NCBI RefSeq assembly: GCF_021917145.1 | Contig: NC_061078.1 | Coordinates: 5,228,576 to 5,292,575 of the forward strand | Direction of reading: 5' to 3' | Source: Hypomesus transpacificus | Lineage: Eukaryota > Chordata > Actinopteri > Osmeriformes > Osmeridae | DNA: 64,000 nt | Shown: positions 1 through 10,100 of the stretch, piece by piece | Layout: each line of letters opens with the position of its first letter | Position numbering within the stretch: the stretch's first letter is position 1 | Position numbers and translations under genes: made by a program | Notes under the pieces: model-generated | What the model was told of the DNA's origin: nothing | The model's input: the letters and a program-made list of their open reading frames with translations, nothing else | The model's database searches: none

Positions 1-185
1 CTGAAGACTGTCTGCAACAAAAGAGCCATGCAGGTGAGTCTCTGTCAGACACAGTACATCTGCTAGCCTCAGCTCATGATGTCTCTTGATGTCACCGATG
101 TAAGATGGCAGTCCCTCTGTGTTGTGATGAACAAGGGTCAGAGTGTCAGGCCTGTTTACTGTTTCTGTCATCTGAAAAAGAGGCA
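1..185 (-). pseudogene. Helitron C-terminal EEP endonuclease domain (5' part only)
   Basis: Translation of the minus strand from 185 down to 1 stays open and reads through HHNTEGLPSYIGDIKRHHEL and LADVLCLTETHL. This matches the start of an endonuclease/exonuclease/phosphatase (AP-endonuclease-like) domain, with the Glu of TETH as the expected metal-binding residue. It follows the helicase end in the same frame, so it is part of the same polyprotein. The rest of the domain lies outside the window. Such nuclease domains are known from Helentrons and are unrelated to the Rep nuclease. Confidence 0.7.
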
Positions 186-1197
186 TCATGTGATCCACAT
201 CGGCTTTCTTATGGTCTCGAGCGCTGCAGTCACTTCAGGATTGGCGTATATTTTCTTTTCATCCAAATTTAGTAAATAAAGACCACTGAGAGACGTCACT
301 CTGCTGAGAGCTACATAAGCCATACCTGCTTCAAAGATTTTCTGCAGTGACACCACAGCTGCATGTGTTGTGAGGCCCTGGGTTTTATGGACAGTGCACG
401 AGAACGCCAGCCTCACAGGAAACTGTCTACGTACCACTCCGTTCTGTTTCAGCTTCTCCTCTGCTCTCTCGATGTAAACAAGATTGTCAGATTCTGGAGC
501 TCCACTCTGGTTTATTGTTACACCTGTCTGATTGTCCATCCTCAGGCCCAGCTTAGTGATGTGTTGATCATCTTCAGAAGTCACGATGCTCATCAGTGTA
601 GCAAAAGCACCGTTAACCAGACCATTCTGAACATCAAAGTTTCTGGTGAGCATGACACGAGCCCCTTCAGCAACTTTCAGAGTGTCTGCTAAATCATTTC
701 GACCTCCTTATATGGTGTTTTCGTGCCATTGTGCCTGTTCGGGGATCTTTCTGGAAGTCATCTGCATTGATCGTTATAATGTTGGAATGGAACAAAGACA
801 GTGTTGCTGAGTTGTGTTCATCAACCAACTTATTTGTGGGGAAAATGTGCAGAACCTCAGTGGGACAACGAGCTCGTTCAGTGATGGCCTGTGACAACAA
901 ATCTCTGTCAGCCTGAGACAGCTCATCTGCCTTTTGTTTCACCCAAATCCTGTTCAACATGTCTGCAAAGGCAACATCATCTTTCTGTCTCATGATCTCA
1001 GTCAGAGTGATCATCGGAAAATGTTCCTGCCACAGGTCAATATCTGCTGGATCGTGTACACAGAGCGGTTTAGATTGTCGCACAGGTGGCAGCTGATAAA
1101 AATCTCCAACAGCTAAAACTGACATTCCACCAAACGCTCTCTGATTGCCTTTGATCAGTCGTGCGTCCACATAAGCAAAAAGAGGCTCCGAAACCAT
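186..1197 (-). pseudogene. Helitron helicase, C-terminal half (Pif1/RecD-like)
   Basis: The upstream piece (1197-694) begins just after a Walker B stretch (IIIIDEISMVSEP, spanning an in-frame stop at about 1224) and continues through FGGMSVLAVGDFYQLPPV, the Pif1-type motif III with its GDFYQLPPV signature. The downstream piece (653-186) holds [11 protein letters not shown]-like and VHKTQGLT motifs and ends in the [10 protein letters not shown] motif typical of motif VI in Pif1/RecD helicases. A frameshift near 690 separates the pieces. In an intact Helitron this ATPase unwinds DNA during rolling-circle transfer. Here it is non-functional. Confidence 0.85.
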
Positions 1198-1221
1198 CGA
1201 GATCTCATCGATTATGATGAT

Positions 1222-2583
1222 TTAAGCATTAAACAGTTCAGATCTGAGTTCATCCAGTTTGTTACCAAGTCCTTGAATTGGTGGTTTCAGACTGCGGGGA
1301 AGCTTCAGTAGAGAGTGAAGTGTTGTGCCACAGATATTGAAAGCTGCAGTTCCAGTGTAAGAAGAGAGTAAAACAGTTGGGTTTGATATGTCAAACTCCT
1401 CTGAGTAGAGTGGCAGTTTGCTCAGTATCTTAGATGCCTCTGAGTAAATGCATTCTATCAGGTGTGACTTTCCTGTTCCTGCACCACCGTTGACATAAAA
1501 GAAAAACTGCTCTGGATTTAGGCCACACACAAGTTTATTGCACCAGTCTCTGATTGCATAGAACACACAGGCCTGCTTCTGGTTCAGGTTCTGATACATA
1601 TGTCGTAGCACAGCTGGATCCATAGCTGGGGGTTTTCTGATGGCTCTCATTTCTGTTACAGCAGCAGACTGAGGACAATAGTCTGGCACATTTACCTGTT
1701 CATCGTCTGGCTCTCTTTCCTGCAGGTCATCATCACACGGCAACCTCACAACTTCAGATTCAGGAGCAAGATTACACCATTCATCAATCACATGGTCTCT
1801 GCTCTCCTCAAACTCTACAAGTGCATTCTCAATCTCCTCAGTGTTTTTCTTATATTTGTCTCTGTTTGTTTTGACAATATGTTTCACACTCTCAGGACGG
1901 TTTGAGCCTGGTAGCTGGACCCAGCCAGAGTTGTAAAAAGAATCGTAGGTTGGAAGATCGGCACTTCGTATTTCATACTCAGATCGGTGAGGAAGGTACA
2001 GTCTCAGTAATCTGACATAAAACTGCTCTGGGTGTTTCTTCTTTGAACAGTGGTAATATCTGATGACAGAGGGCTTATCATTTTTCCGCCTTTGGACAAA
2101 TCCCAGGTCATTCAGAAGTGGTAAAACGCCATCACGCTTTGAGTGGTCTGCACTGACAAACCTGCAGGTAGCAGCAAAATCAGCCAAGCACATCTCCTCA
2201 TACTCTGGTGTCTCAGGTCTGGCTTTGTATTTGTCACTCAAACTTGTCATCCAGACATTACAAGACTCTGATGGGGTGTCCTCCAAGAATGACATGGGGC
2301 GACTCATTTTCACAGGATTGTCATCAGTCGGAATGAACACAACACTGCGTGAACACTTTTTCATCTTTATTCCACATGCACGAGTCACACACTCCTGAGC
2401 ACTGATCTCTCTCTTTTTTGAGTAAGCCTGCATGACAGCTCTCATCTCATCACACTCATTAACTCTGTCCATGTTGGAATTCTCCATGACTGTTTTCAGG
2501 TACTCTGACAGACCACTTTCCTTCTTTGTGATGTATTTAGTCAGATACTGTATACACGAGTAAGCATTCAGAATGAAAGACAC
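1222..2583 (-). pseudogene. Helitron Rep tyrosine region plus helicase N-terminal half
   Basis: A 453-codon open stretch. Near its start is YLTKYITKKE, which carries the paired tyrosines expected of the Helitron Rep active site. A Helitron linker follows, then the helicase N-terminal part with Walker A GGAGTGKS at about residue 366 and the SSYTGTAAFNI motif. The stretch ends at a stop immediately before the Walker B sequence. It continues the Rep domain encoded upstream, which lies in a different frame. Helicase and Rep in one chain is diagnostic for Helitrons. Confidence 0.88.
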
Positions 2584-2630
2584 ATCGATGTTACTGTCCC
2601 AGGCTTTAAGCAGATGTGGGTTGTACCCGT

Positions 2631-3286
2631 TTATCCAGCAGTCTTTAGGTTCATACTCTGAAGGTACTGTTCATACTCTGCCAGTGTCAAGTTGGATTGA
2701 GAGAGGACCTGCTCTATACTCAAGGAAGCAATTTCAGGTTCATTCAGCAGCTGCAGCAGAGGTCTGAGTTTGCTCTTTGCAGTTCCAGTGTTATCATCCT
2801 TACCAGGTCTTGTGATCATTGTGCTTGTGCAGGGTGGCTTTGGAAAACCAAACCGACAACCAGAGTTCACACTCTTGAAGCAGCTCCTAGTGTGGTTCTT
2901 ACTGTGCTTCTGAACTTCAGAGACTTTCTGGTACAGTTCAGGTTGTGTTTCTGGGTCAGGTAGTTGTGCTGAGACGTATCTGTCTACAAAATCACACACA
3001 GTCTGATCATCACAAACATCCAGTTCAGGTACTCCATCAATCCAAAGCATTCCATGAATATGTGGACTTCCTCTGTGCTGAAACTCTACTCTGTAGAAAA
3101 AGTCAATCACTTTCCCCAGTGGCTGAGCATCTGAGAACAGCAGATCTCTGAATAGTGCCTCAACACGCTTATCAAACAAACGCATGCATGTGACAGGGTT
3201 GGATCGCAGAATCTGACATTTAGCAGTCCAGTCAAGTGATTCAAAATCTACCTCTTCACCTTGCTGTCTCTTTATTGCTTCAATCA
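2631..3286 (-). pseudogene. Helitron Rep domain, HUH nuclease part
   Basis: The conserved stretch [19 protein letters not shown] contains the HUH motif (HIH) that coordinates the metal in rolling-circle Rep nucleases. Upstream is the Helitron_like_N signature [17 protein letters not shown]. The frame is lost near 2635, just before the sequence that carries the Rep tyrosines. The N-terminal part of the same domain lies at 3701-4196, separated by the LINE insertion. In an intact element this domain nicks DNA and joins to its 5' end. Confidence 0.87.
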
Positions 3287-3700
3287 TTCCGGGAGTACAA
3301 TGGTACTTAGGAATGGTTTACTGAACCCAACGCTAGTTTCCTCAAGGATCACAATGACTCTTGCTTAGACTGTTGCTCTTGTTGGTTAGTGGTAGCTGAT
3401 TTAAACTGTTGTATTCTATTTTAGTTAATCCTATTTTTATTGCTTTCCTACAGGTACACCTGCACTTAGAGATTAATGTTGTGTAATTTTAACTTGTTTA
3501 ACTACATGCTCTTATGGTTTCTTCCCTTTAGCACTATTTTTTGGTTGTTCACAATATGTACTTCTTGTTTTTGACTACCCGCAATGCTGTGGGGCTATCT
3601 TGTTGTTATTATCAGTGACCTATGCACTTTGTAAAGCTCTCTCTTGGAAGTCGCTTTGGATAAAAGCGTCTGCTAAATGAATAAATGTAAATGTAAATCA
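3287..3700 (+). repeat. L2-like LINE 3' end inserted in the Helitron
   Basis: A 414-bp block that interrupts the Rep coding sequence. It ends in the tail typical of fish L2-type LINEs and the SINEs that share that tail: gtcgctttggataaaagcg, then tctgctaaatga, then repeated aaatgt units. The Helitron reading resumes on both sides (RWPEV then IEAIK). The pentamer aatca occurs at 3282-3286 and again at 3696-3700, a plausible target duplication. There is no coding sequence inside, so this is a 5'-truncated LINE or a tail-sharing SINE. Confidence 0.75.
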
Positions 3701-4196
3701 CTTCAGGCCATCTGAATTCAGCAGCTGAAAATGTGCAGAAGAATGTCGGAGTTCCCAACTGTCTGATCATGGCAAACAGATCTTTCGTGGTTTTCTCCCA
3801 GTATACTGGAGCCCCTTTCAGTGGCTGCATGAATCTGATTGCATCTTTATTTCTCACCAGTTTCTCAACCTCTCTTTTGTCTTGTAACATGCCTGAGATT
3901 ATCATGCGTCCATCTCTGGTCATAGTTTTACCTTTCCTCAGCTGTATCGTCATGCTGTTATTAGCCAAGTGTATCTCTATCACAAACTGTGCAAAGAACA
4001 AGTAGTTTGGGTCTCTGGCAAAACGATCATCCACATTAAAAAGCCGTGACTTGAAATATCCACTTGGACTGACTTTAATGTGTCTCATTTGGTCCAATGT
4101 GTTCTCATCCGTAGGGAACTGTACAGGGAATGACATTGATTCCAAATGTGGAGTCCTGAAGAAGCTTACTGGGCTATTCCTCTGTGCTGGTGCCAC
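3701..4196 (-). pseudogene. Helitron_like_N, N-terminal part of the Rep domain
   Basis: The translated stretch (for example [53 protein letters not shown]) matches the conserved N-terminal block of Helitron Rep proteins. [19 protein letters not shown] is the most recognisable part. The chain is cut at RWPEV by the LINE insertion and would continue at 3286. Upstream, a short broken linker leads to DUF6570. Confidence 0.85.
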
Positions 4197-4248
4197 ACAA
4201 AAAGTGTTATAACTGTAACAGAGGATCTCTTCTGATATGTCAAGAGGC

Positions 4249-4930
4249 TTAGCATGATTCTAAAGCAAACCCTCCATTTGGCAGATCACCTTTGTCTCCG
4301 TCATCTCTCTGCTGCTGTGGTTGTTCACATTCACCATTCTGATCATTTACAGGCTCATTTTCTGCCTCACTCAGTGCATTTCTCTCACACACGTCAATTT
4401 GCATCAAATCTGCATCCTCATTGTCATCCTCCCCCATGCTAACATCATCATCATCATCAGGAAGTGTTGGGTCACAGAGTTCCGCTTCATCTCTAATAGT
4501 AACGTCCTGATACTGTGGATGAATCTGCTTCAGTTTCAGTAATGCAGAGACTAGTTTAGACCAGGTTACTGTCTGAAAAAGCTGATGCCCTCTGTAAGAC
4601 AAACGTCTTTTCAGTTTCACTCTCATCACCTGAGACTCACTCCTCAGTCTGGGTAATGCATTGACTGTCTCTTGGACCTCAGATGGCACACGAACAACAT
4701 TTCCCCTGATCAGTCTTTGTCTGCCTCTTGGAAGAGGAATGATCTTTGCAAACGGTATGCACTTAGCAATCAAATGTCTTTACAAAATATTCAGATCTGA
4801 CAGTTCGCTGGGAATTTCAGACAACTCAAGTTTATTAGCTGCTGCGAGGTTTGGCATGCATCCTTTCTTTAGATGAGCGTGGCATGTGTGACAAATCCAC
4901 TCTTTCCTTCTCTCATCAGGAACTGTGCAT
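4249..4930 (-). pseudogene. Helitron DUF6570 region
   Basis: The core stretch (4773-4249) includes PLPRGRQRLIRGNVVRVPSE and SALLKLKQIHPQYQDVTI, the pattern seen in the DUF6570 domain that precedes Rep in many Helitrons. Just upstream, in the same direction, lie WICHTCHAHLKK (a CxxC zinc-binding pair) and ELSDLNIL, separated from the core by one stop. An acidic tail rich in Asp follows. The function of DUF6570 is unknown. Confidence 0.75.
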
Positions 4931-4941
4931 GGTTCACTTCT

Positions 4942-5694
4942 TTAGGCTTCATCACAAACATGAACATACTTCCCTGTCAGACATTGTGAGACCACATTTG
5001 GATTTTTGTCATAGTTTGACCTTGTGCACGTTCGTACCTGGTTGGGAAACGAGGCCTTATGGCACACAGTGCAGACATAAGTGGGACCAGCCTTAATATT
5101 AGATCTAAACACAGATATGGCTTCATTGATCAATCTATTCTCAACTGTCTCGTGTTGCAGACTCTGTGTTTCTCTGGTCTCTGTTTCACTCTGAGTGTTT
5201 CTGTTCATCCGTCTGTATTTTCTTTTTATGCTCACTGTACATCTGATGTTATGCATCATCCTAAATGAATGATTGTTATATCGTTTTCTCATTAATTCTT
5301 TCATAAGCTCTCTGTGTCTGAGCCTGAATACTCTGTCATTTGCATAACGATGAGTGATATAATATCTTTGTTTCTGTCGAAAAGCTTCACTTTGACTGTA
5401 ACGGTTTCTGATGTAGATCATTTGTTTCTGTCGAAAAGCTTCACTTTGACTGTAACGGTTTCGGATGTAGATCATTTTTTTTTGTCAAAAAGCTTCACTT
5501 TGACTGTAACGGTTTCTGATGTAGATCATTTGTTTCTGTCGAAAAGCTTCACTTTGACTGTAACGGTTTCTGATGTTCATCTTTTGTCTATCTCGAAACA
5601 CTTTGTTTGTTCTATAATTATTAGAAAAATACAGCTTCAGATACTGTTTGCGTTTCTGTCTAAATTCAGCATTTTCCCTGTAGGAATTCCTCAC
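4942..5694 (-). pseudogene. Helitron basic-repeat and Cys-rich region
   Basis: Two open stretches (5694-5485 and 5475-4942) are parts of one reading, split by a single in-frame stop. The N-terminal side is a repeat of 18 residues built on IRNRYSQSEAFRQKQ, rich in Arg, Tyr and Gln. The C-terminal side carries TYVCTVCHKASFPNQVRTC, a four-Cys zinc-binding pattern that comes before DUF6570 in fish Helitrons. The basic repeats probably bind nucleic acid, but this is inference. Confidence 0.65.
5371..5586 (-). repeat. 54-bp coding tandem repeat, four copies
   Basis: Units begin at 5371, 5425, 5479 and 5533 with a constant 54-bp period and encode the 18-residue repeat of the Helitron protein. Units 1, 2 and 4 are close to identical. 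Unit 3 has drifted (a T run and a changed cgaca-type codon) and holds the stop. Confidence 0.9.
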
Positions 5695-5712
5695 GCTCTC
5701 TCTCTTTTTCTC

Positions 5713-7123
5713 TCAGACTTTCAGATTTTTCCTGTAAGAATCTCTGATGTATGATTTATGTTTTTCCCTTAATTCAGAGTTGTGTTTATACTTATTAATA
5801 TTTTGCAGGGTTTTCTTCTGTCTAATATCAATATTATTTTGATATGTCAGGTTTGAGTAAGATCTTTTCTTTGCTCTAAAAGTTTCATCTGAAGTATACT
5901 TTTCCCTTTCTTTCTTCCTTTTATTCTCTTTACTTAGTCGAGGTTTTTCTGTCATCCTTAGTCTACTCTTCAGTCTTTTCCTCTGCTGTTTATTTAACTT
6001 TTTCAGTTTACAGATTTCTATCAGTACAGTATCAGAGAGCTTTGTGGACACATTGTTTCTTATTAAGGGTGAAAGGTTTGATTCACAGGAAGCATCATGT
6101 GATGAAAGGAAACTGGATTCTCTTGTTGCTTCTTTGTCAGCACTGGTAGGAGGGAATGAGACATGTTGTTGTTTAACATCAGATGTAAAACTAATATCAG
6201 TGGACACACCTTCCATTACATCATCACAAAGATCATCTACAACAGGGTTCATCACTTCTTCTGTGAAGTCATGTGCAGGAGAAGCTTGTGTTTGGAATAT
6301 AACATCAACCTCTCGTTGAACAGCATTTGTGTCAGCTGACATTTCTGGTAAAACGTTCTCAGACTGATCCGTGGCTGTTTGCATCATTGATTCATTGACA
6401 GCTTCCTCTAACAGAGGAGGTATATCAACAGCTGTGTGTCTGCAGCCTGTGTCTGAATGAGCATTTCTCTGGTTGGATGTGTTCACACAGTGAAATGACA
6501 GAGGCTTGAGTTCATACATACATGATGACTCGATGTCAAACATTGTGTAGCACAACTTGATCCTGTCAATCATGTCACTCAGATGTGTGAATTTCAGCAT
6601 CACAGCAGTACCTAAGTTCAACAGCCTAGAGGACACTGGCATTCCATTTGTGTTCCTGGAGTGTGGGTCAAAGTATCCGTACTGACCAGATCTGTATCTG
6701 AAAACTGCGATACATAACCCTGACATGATAAGCAGCCCATACTGTACATCTGATGACAGAAAGCTCAGTCCATGTTCAAGGCTGAGAAGCCTCTCTCCAC
6801 CTCTAAATGTTCCATACACAGACAGCTGAGTCAAGTCCACCTGATACTTTGACCTGCGTGCACAAACTTCATCTGGAAGTTCATCAGATGCCAAATGGAC
6901 ACTGTTAGGAAACCTTTCTCTGGCCTGTCTGTACACAACATCACCTTTATCCAGAACTAGGTCAAGATCTGCTCTGTTAATATTTTCATTCTCATGAAGA
7001 AATGACAGAAACACCAAACTGTTGGTTACACACTGACTGTTACTGTATTTTCCATATTTTAATGAAGCCTGACTGCGTGAGTCACAGACATGTGTCACTG
7101 ATGGCTGAGGTTCCAATTTTAAC
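5713..7123 (-). pseudogene. Helitron N-terminal region with papain-fold cysteine peptidase-like domain
   Basis: About 470 codons are open from the junction at 7123. The first 200 residues contain YGKYSNSQCVTNSLVFLSFL, with a candidate catalytic Cys after Gln, and later GQYGYFDPHSRN, with a candidate His/Asp. This is the arrangement of OTU-like or herpesvirus-tegument-like (C76) peptidases found in some fish Helitrons. A Ser/Thr-rich linker and a Lys/Arg-rich segment follow, leading into the basic repeats. The natural start is missing: the first codons of the open frame come from the antisense of the neighbouring transposon. The choice between OTU and C76 is uncertain. Confidence 0.6.
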
Positions 7124-10100
7124 GGTGCAGGAAGAGGGTGGGACAAAACGCAGGGCTTGGGGGACCATCAATGGAGAGGGGTTAGAGGGTGCCCTCATAC
7201 CAGGGGCTCTGGAGACAAACACCACAGTGGGGACGGCAGCAGGGCGAGGGGCAATGGTGGTAGGGCGGGGCATGATAGGGATGGGAGTGGGGGCTCCAAG
7301 GGCGGCTGAAGGGCCAGGGAAGAGCTGCCTCTGGGCTGCCAGCCTGGGTCGGACCGCTGGAGGTGGTGCTGTGGCTGCATATGTTGCCCGCCTCTTGGTC
7401 TTTGCCTGCCCTGCTGTGCTCTGCGGCAGGTGGTAGGTGTGGGCTGCTCCCTGGGGTTGAGGTGGAGCAACAGCAGGGCGGACGTTGGCAGGCGGGAGAG
7501 GCTCGGTAGCCACAGACAGAGGACCTGGCAAGTTTATGCCCTGCTGCAGCACAGCCAGATCCTGCCTCTTCACCCTCCGGTTGTACCACTGGGAGAGGGT
7601 CGACTGGTTCACCTCCACCAGCTGCAGGGTGGTGCCCTGCATGATGGCCCCATTGCCCAGGATGAGCTGTCGGACCTTGCGGTAGTCCTGCAGGATCAGA
7701 GTCCACCTGGACATGCTGCTCTTCCCCTGCTTCCTGGGACTCTTGTGGATGTCCGAGAGCCGTACGAAGATGGCCTCCACAAGGCGGCAGCAGTCTGGCC
7801 ACTGAGCAGGCGAACCAGTGGACCCCAGGACACACCTCTCCACACTCTCCACACCTGGCGTGAACTCCACCTTTTTTTTGTGGCGGAACCTTCCCTTTAT
7901 CAGCCTGTCCAGGTGCCGCGCAGCAAACACGACCCTCTGCTTGTCGTAATCCAGCAGGTCTTGCCACAGCCCCACAATGTTGCTGACCTAAGAAGGAAAG
8001 AAAACATATATTTTATATGTTTATATATTATAAATATATAAACAAATATCTGTTGTACAATGAATGTCTTGCTGACCTGCTGGTTATCGAGGGTCATGTT
8101 GGTCTGATGCCTCAGCTCCACTAAGCACTCTGCCAGTCTATCCACCCGATCCATGCCTGGCATGCCATGCTCGTCCACAGCCTGAAACATTGAACAATTT
8201 CACATTAGCGCTGAACACCTCATGGCAAAGGTATGTTATATTGACTGCTGCTGCTGTGTGTTTTATTTGTTTGCTGTCAATTACTGTGTGTTGTTCCTAA
8301 TAATGAATTGCGCTTGTATTCAGACACTTTCCTAACTACTGAACTTGTTAGTTTCTATGAATGACAGTTAATTACTAGTAGAAAGTTAACATACCAGCTG
8401 TTCTTCAGGCACCTGTGAGGAGGCACCTGGGACACAAGGCTGGGTTATGGGGGGAGGCAGGGTGGTAGCTACAGGCATGGGGGTGACAGGCAGAGTGGTG
8501 GTGGTGACAGGTAGGATGGAGGTGGTTAGAGACAAGGTGGTGGAAGGCAGGGTGGAGGAGGTGAGTGGCAGGGTGTTAGAAGGCAGGGTGGAGGAGGTGA
8601 GGGGCACGGTGGGGACCACAGGCAGGGTGGTGGAAGGCAGGGTGGAGGAGGTGAGGGGCAGGGTGGGGACCACAGGCAGGGTGGTGGAAGGCAGGGCGGA
8701 AGACGGGAGGTCTTCCGAAACACTACCAATAGTGAGGTCCTGTTCGTCATCCTCAAACCCTTCATCCGCCTGTTCCTCCTCTGTGGCGTGGTCCTCCAGC
8801 AGTTGGTCTGTCTCCTCAGAGTCGGGGTCCATGTCCTGCAAGGGCTGCCCTGTCTGCCTAAGCAGGTAGTTCACCCCAAGCAACTCTCCTGAACATGAAC
8901 AACAATGCAATGCTAATGAGTATTAAAAAACAGATATGGAACTTACCATGATGCATAAATACTGAGCTCTCAACAACATCATTATTTGTATTCATATTTG
9001 CCCTGAGACTTACCGGTGTACTTTCTCGGCGGGATGAAGGAGGGGACATACTTCCTTCCAAACACCTTCAGGCTGTTGCTGTTGACGGACTCCAGCACGT
9101 CCCCCGCGTACGTCAACAGCGCCATGCGCTTGGTGGTGATGGAGGCCGCTGCCCGGTTCTGGTTCCACCTGTTCAGGCCTTCCAGGAGGTACAGCTGGAA
9201 GTTGAGCAGGTTTGCACTCGTTCCTAAAAAAAAAAGAGAACGTGAACAATGATTAACAAGGCTATTTGAATATAATTTCATTATTAAGAATAATGTTTAG
9301 ATGAAGATCTACACCAACCTGGAATAAACCTGTTCAGGTGGCAGTGGAAGGACTCCAAGGAGGTGGAGCCTCTTGCACACCTGTATGTGGTCAGCTGGAT
9401 CCCCTCCCTGGTGGAACTGCCTGTCTCAGTGTACAGGAGTACACCTGGCACATCCTGGATGCACTTCACGTGCCTCTTCTGGGTGCGCCAGATGTGCTCC
9501 ATCTTAGGCTGGTCCAGCAGCGGAACCCCGAGCAGGTCTCTCCCCTTCTCCCCCATCAGCTCCTGCAGCAGCTGCTCAATGCGGAGGACCGTGGCGTCCA
9601 CTCCACGTGTCCTCCGCCTGCAGAACTGGGACAGCTCAGCCTTGGTGATGGCCTTGTCCACCATGTCACTGGTGATGAGGGGCACACCCTCCCTTTTGAG
9701 CTGCTCCCTCTTCACCCTGCGCAGTAGGGCTACGTCTGCTGCGTCCCACTCGAACAGGCACACAGACAGGCGGCTCATGAAGAGGGGGTACAGGGCATGG
9801 GCATCGGTGGTGCATCCCACGGCCAGCCGTCGCATAAAATGCCAGATGTCCAGCCTTATTTTCAGGTCTGGCCACCCACCAAACCTGGCCTGAAGCTTGG
9901 TCTCCCCCTCCTCTGAGCAGCAGCCACAGTCCACATAGAGCAGGACCGGGGGAGCTGCACCTGCCTGGGTGTACCTCTCAATGAGGCCAGAGACCATCGG
10001 GTCCAGCCCCGGTCCCTCCTGGGCAGTCAGGACACTGATGAGGACCTGGCCGATCTCATTCCCCACCGAGGTCACCCAGAATGCAGTCCCCTTTGCTGCA

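Larger units (their letters stand above)
1..7123 (-). mobile_element. Helitron (Helentron-like), decayed, partial at both ends
   Basis: Minus-strand fragments follow the domain order of fish Helitrons: cysteine-peptidase-like N-terminus, Cys/basic-repeat region, DUF6570, Helitron_like_N/HUH Rep, Pif1-family helicase, then the start of an EEP endonuclease. Rep-helicase proteins of this class drive rolling-circle transposition, and a C-terminal endonuclease marks the Helentron branch. The coding sequence is broken at about six places and by a LINE insertion, so this copy cannot encode a full RepHel protein. The window edge cuts the 3' side. The 5' side ends abruptly at the junction with transposon copy 1, so neither Helitron terminus is visible. 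Confidence 0.88.
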
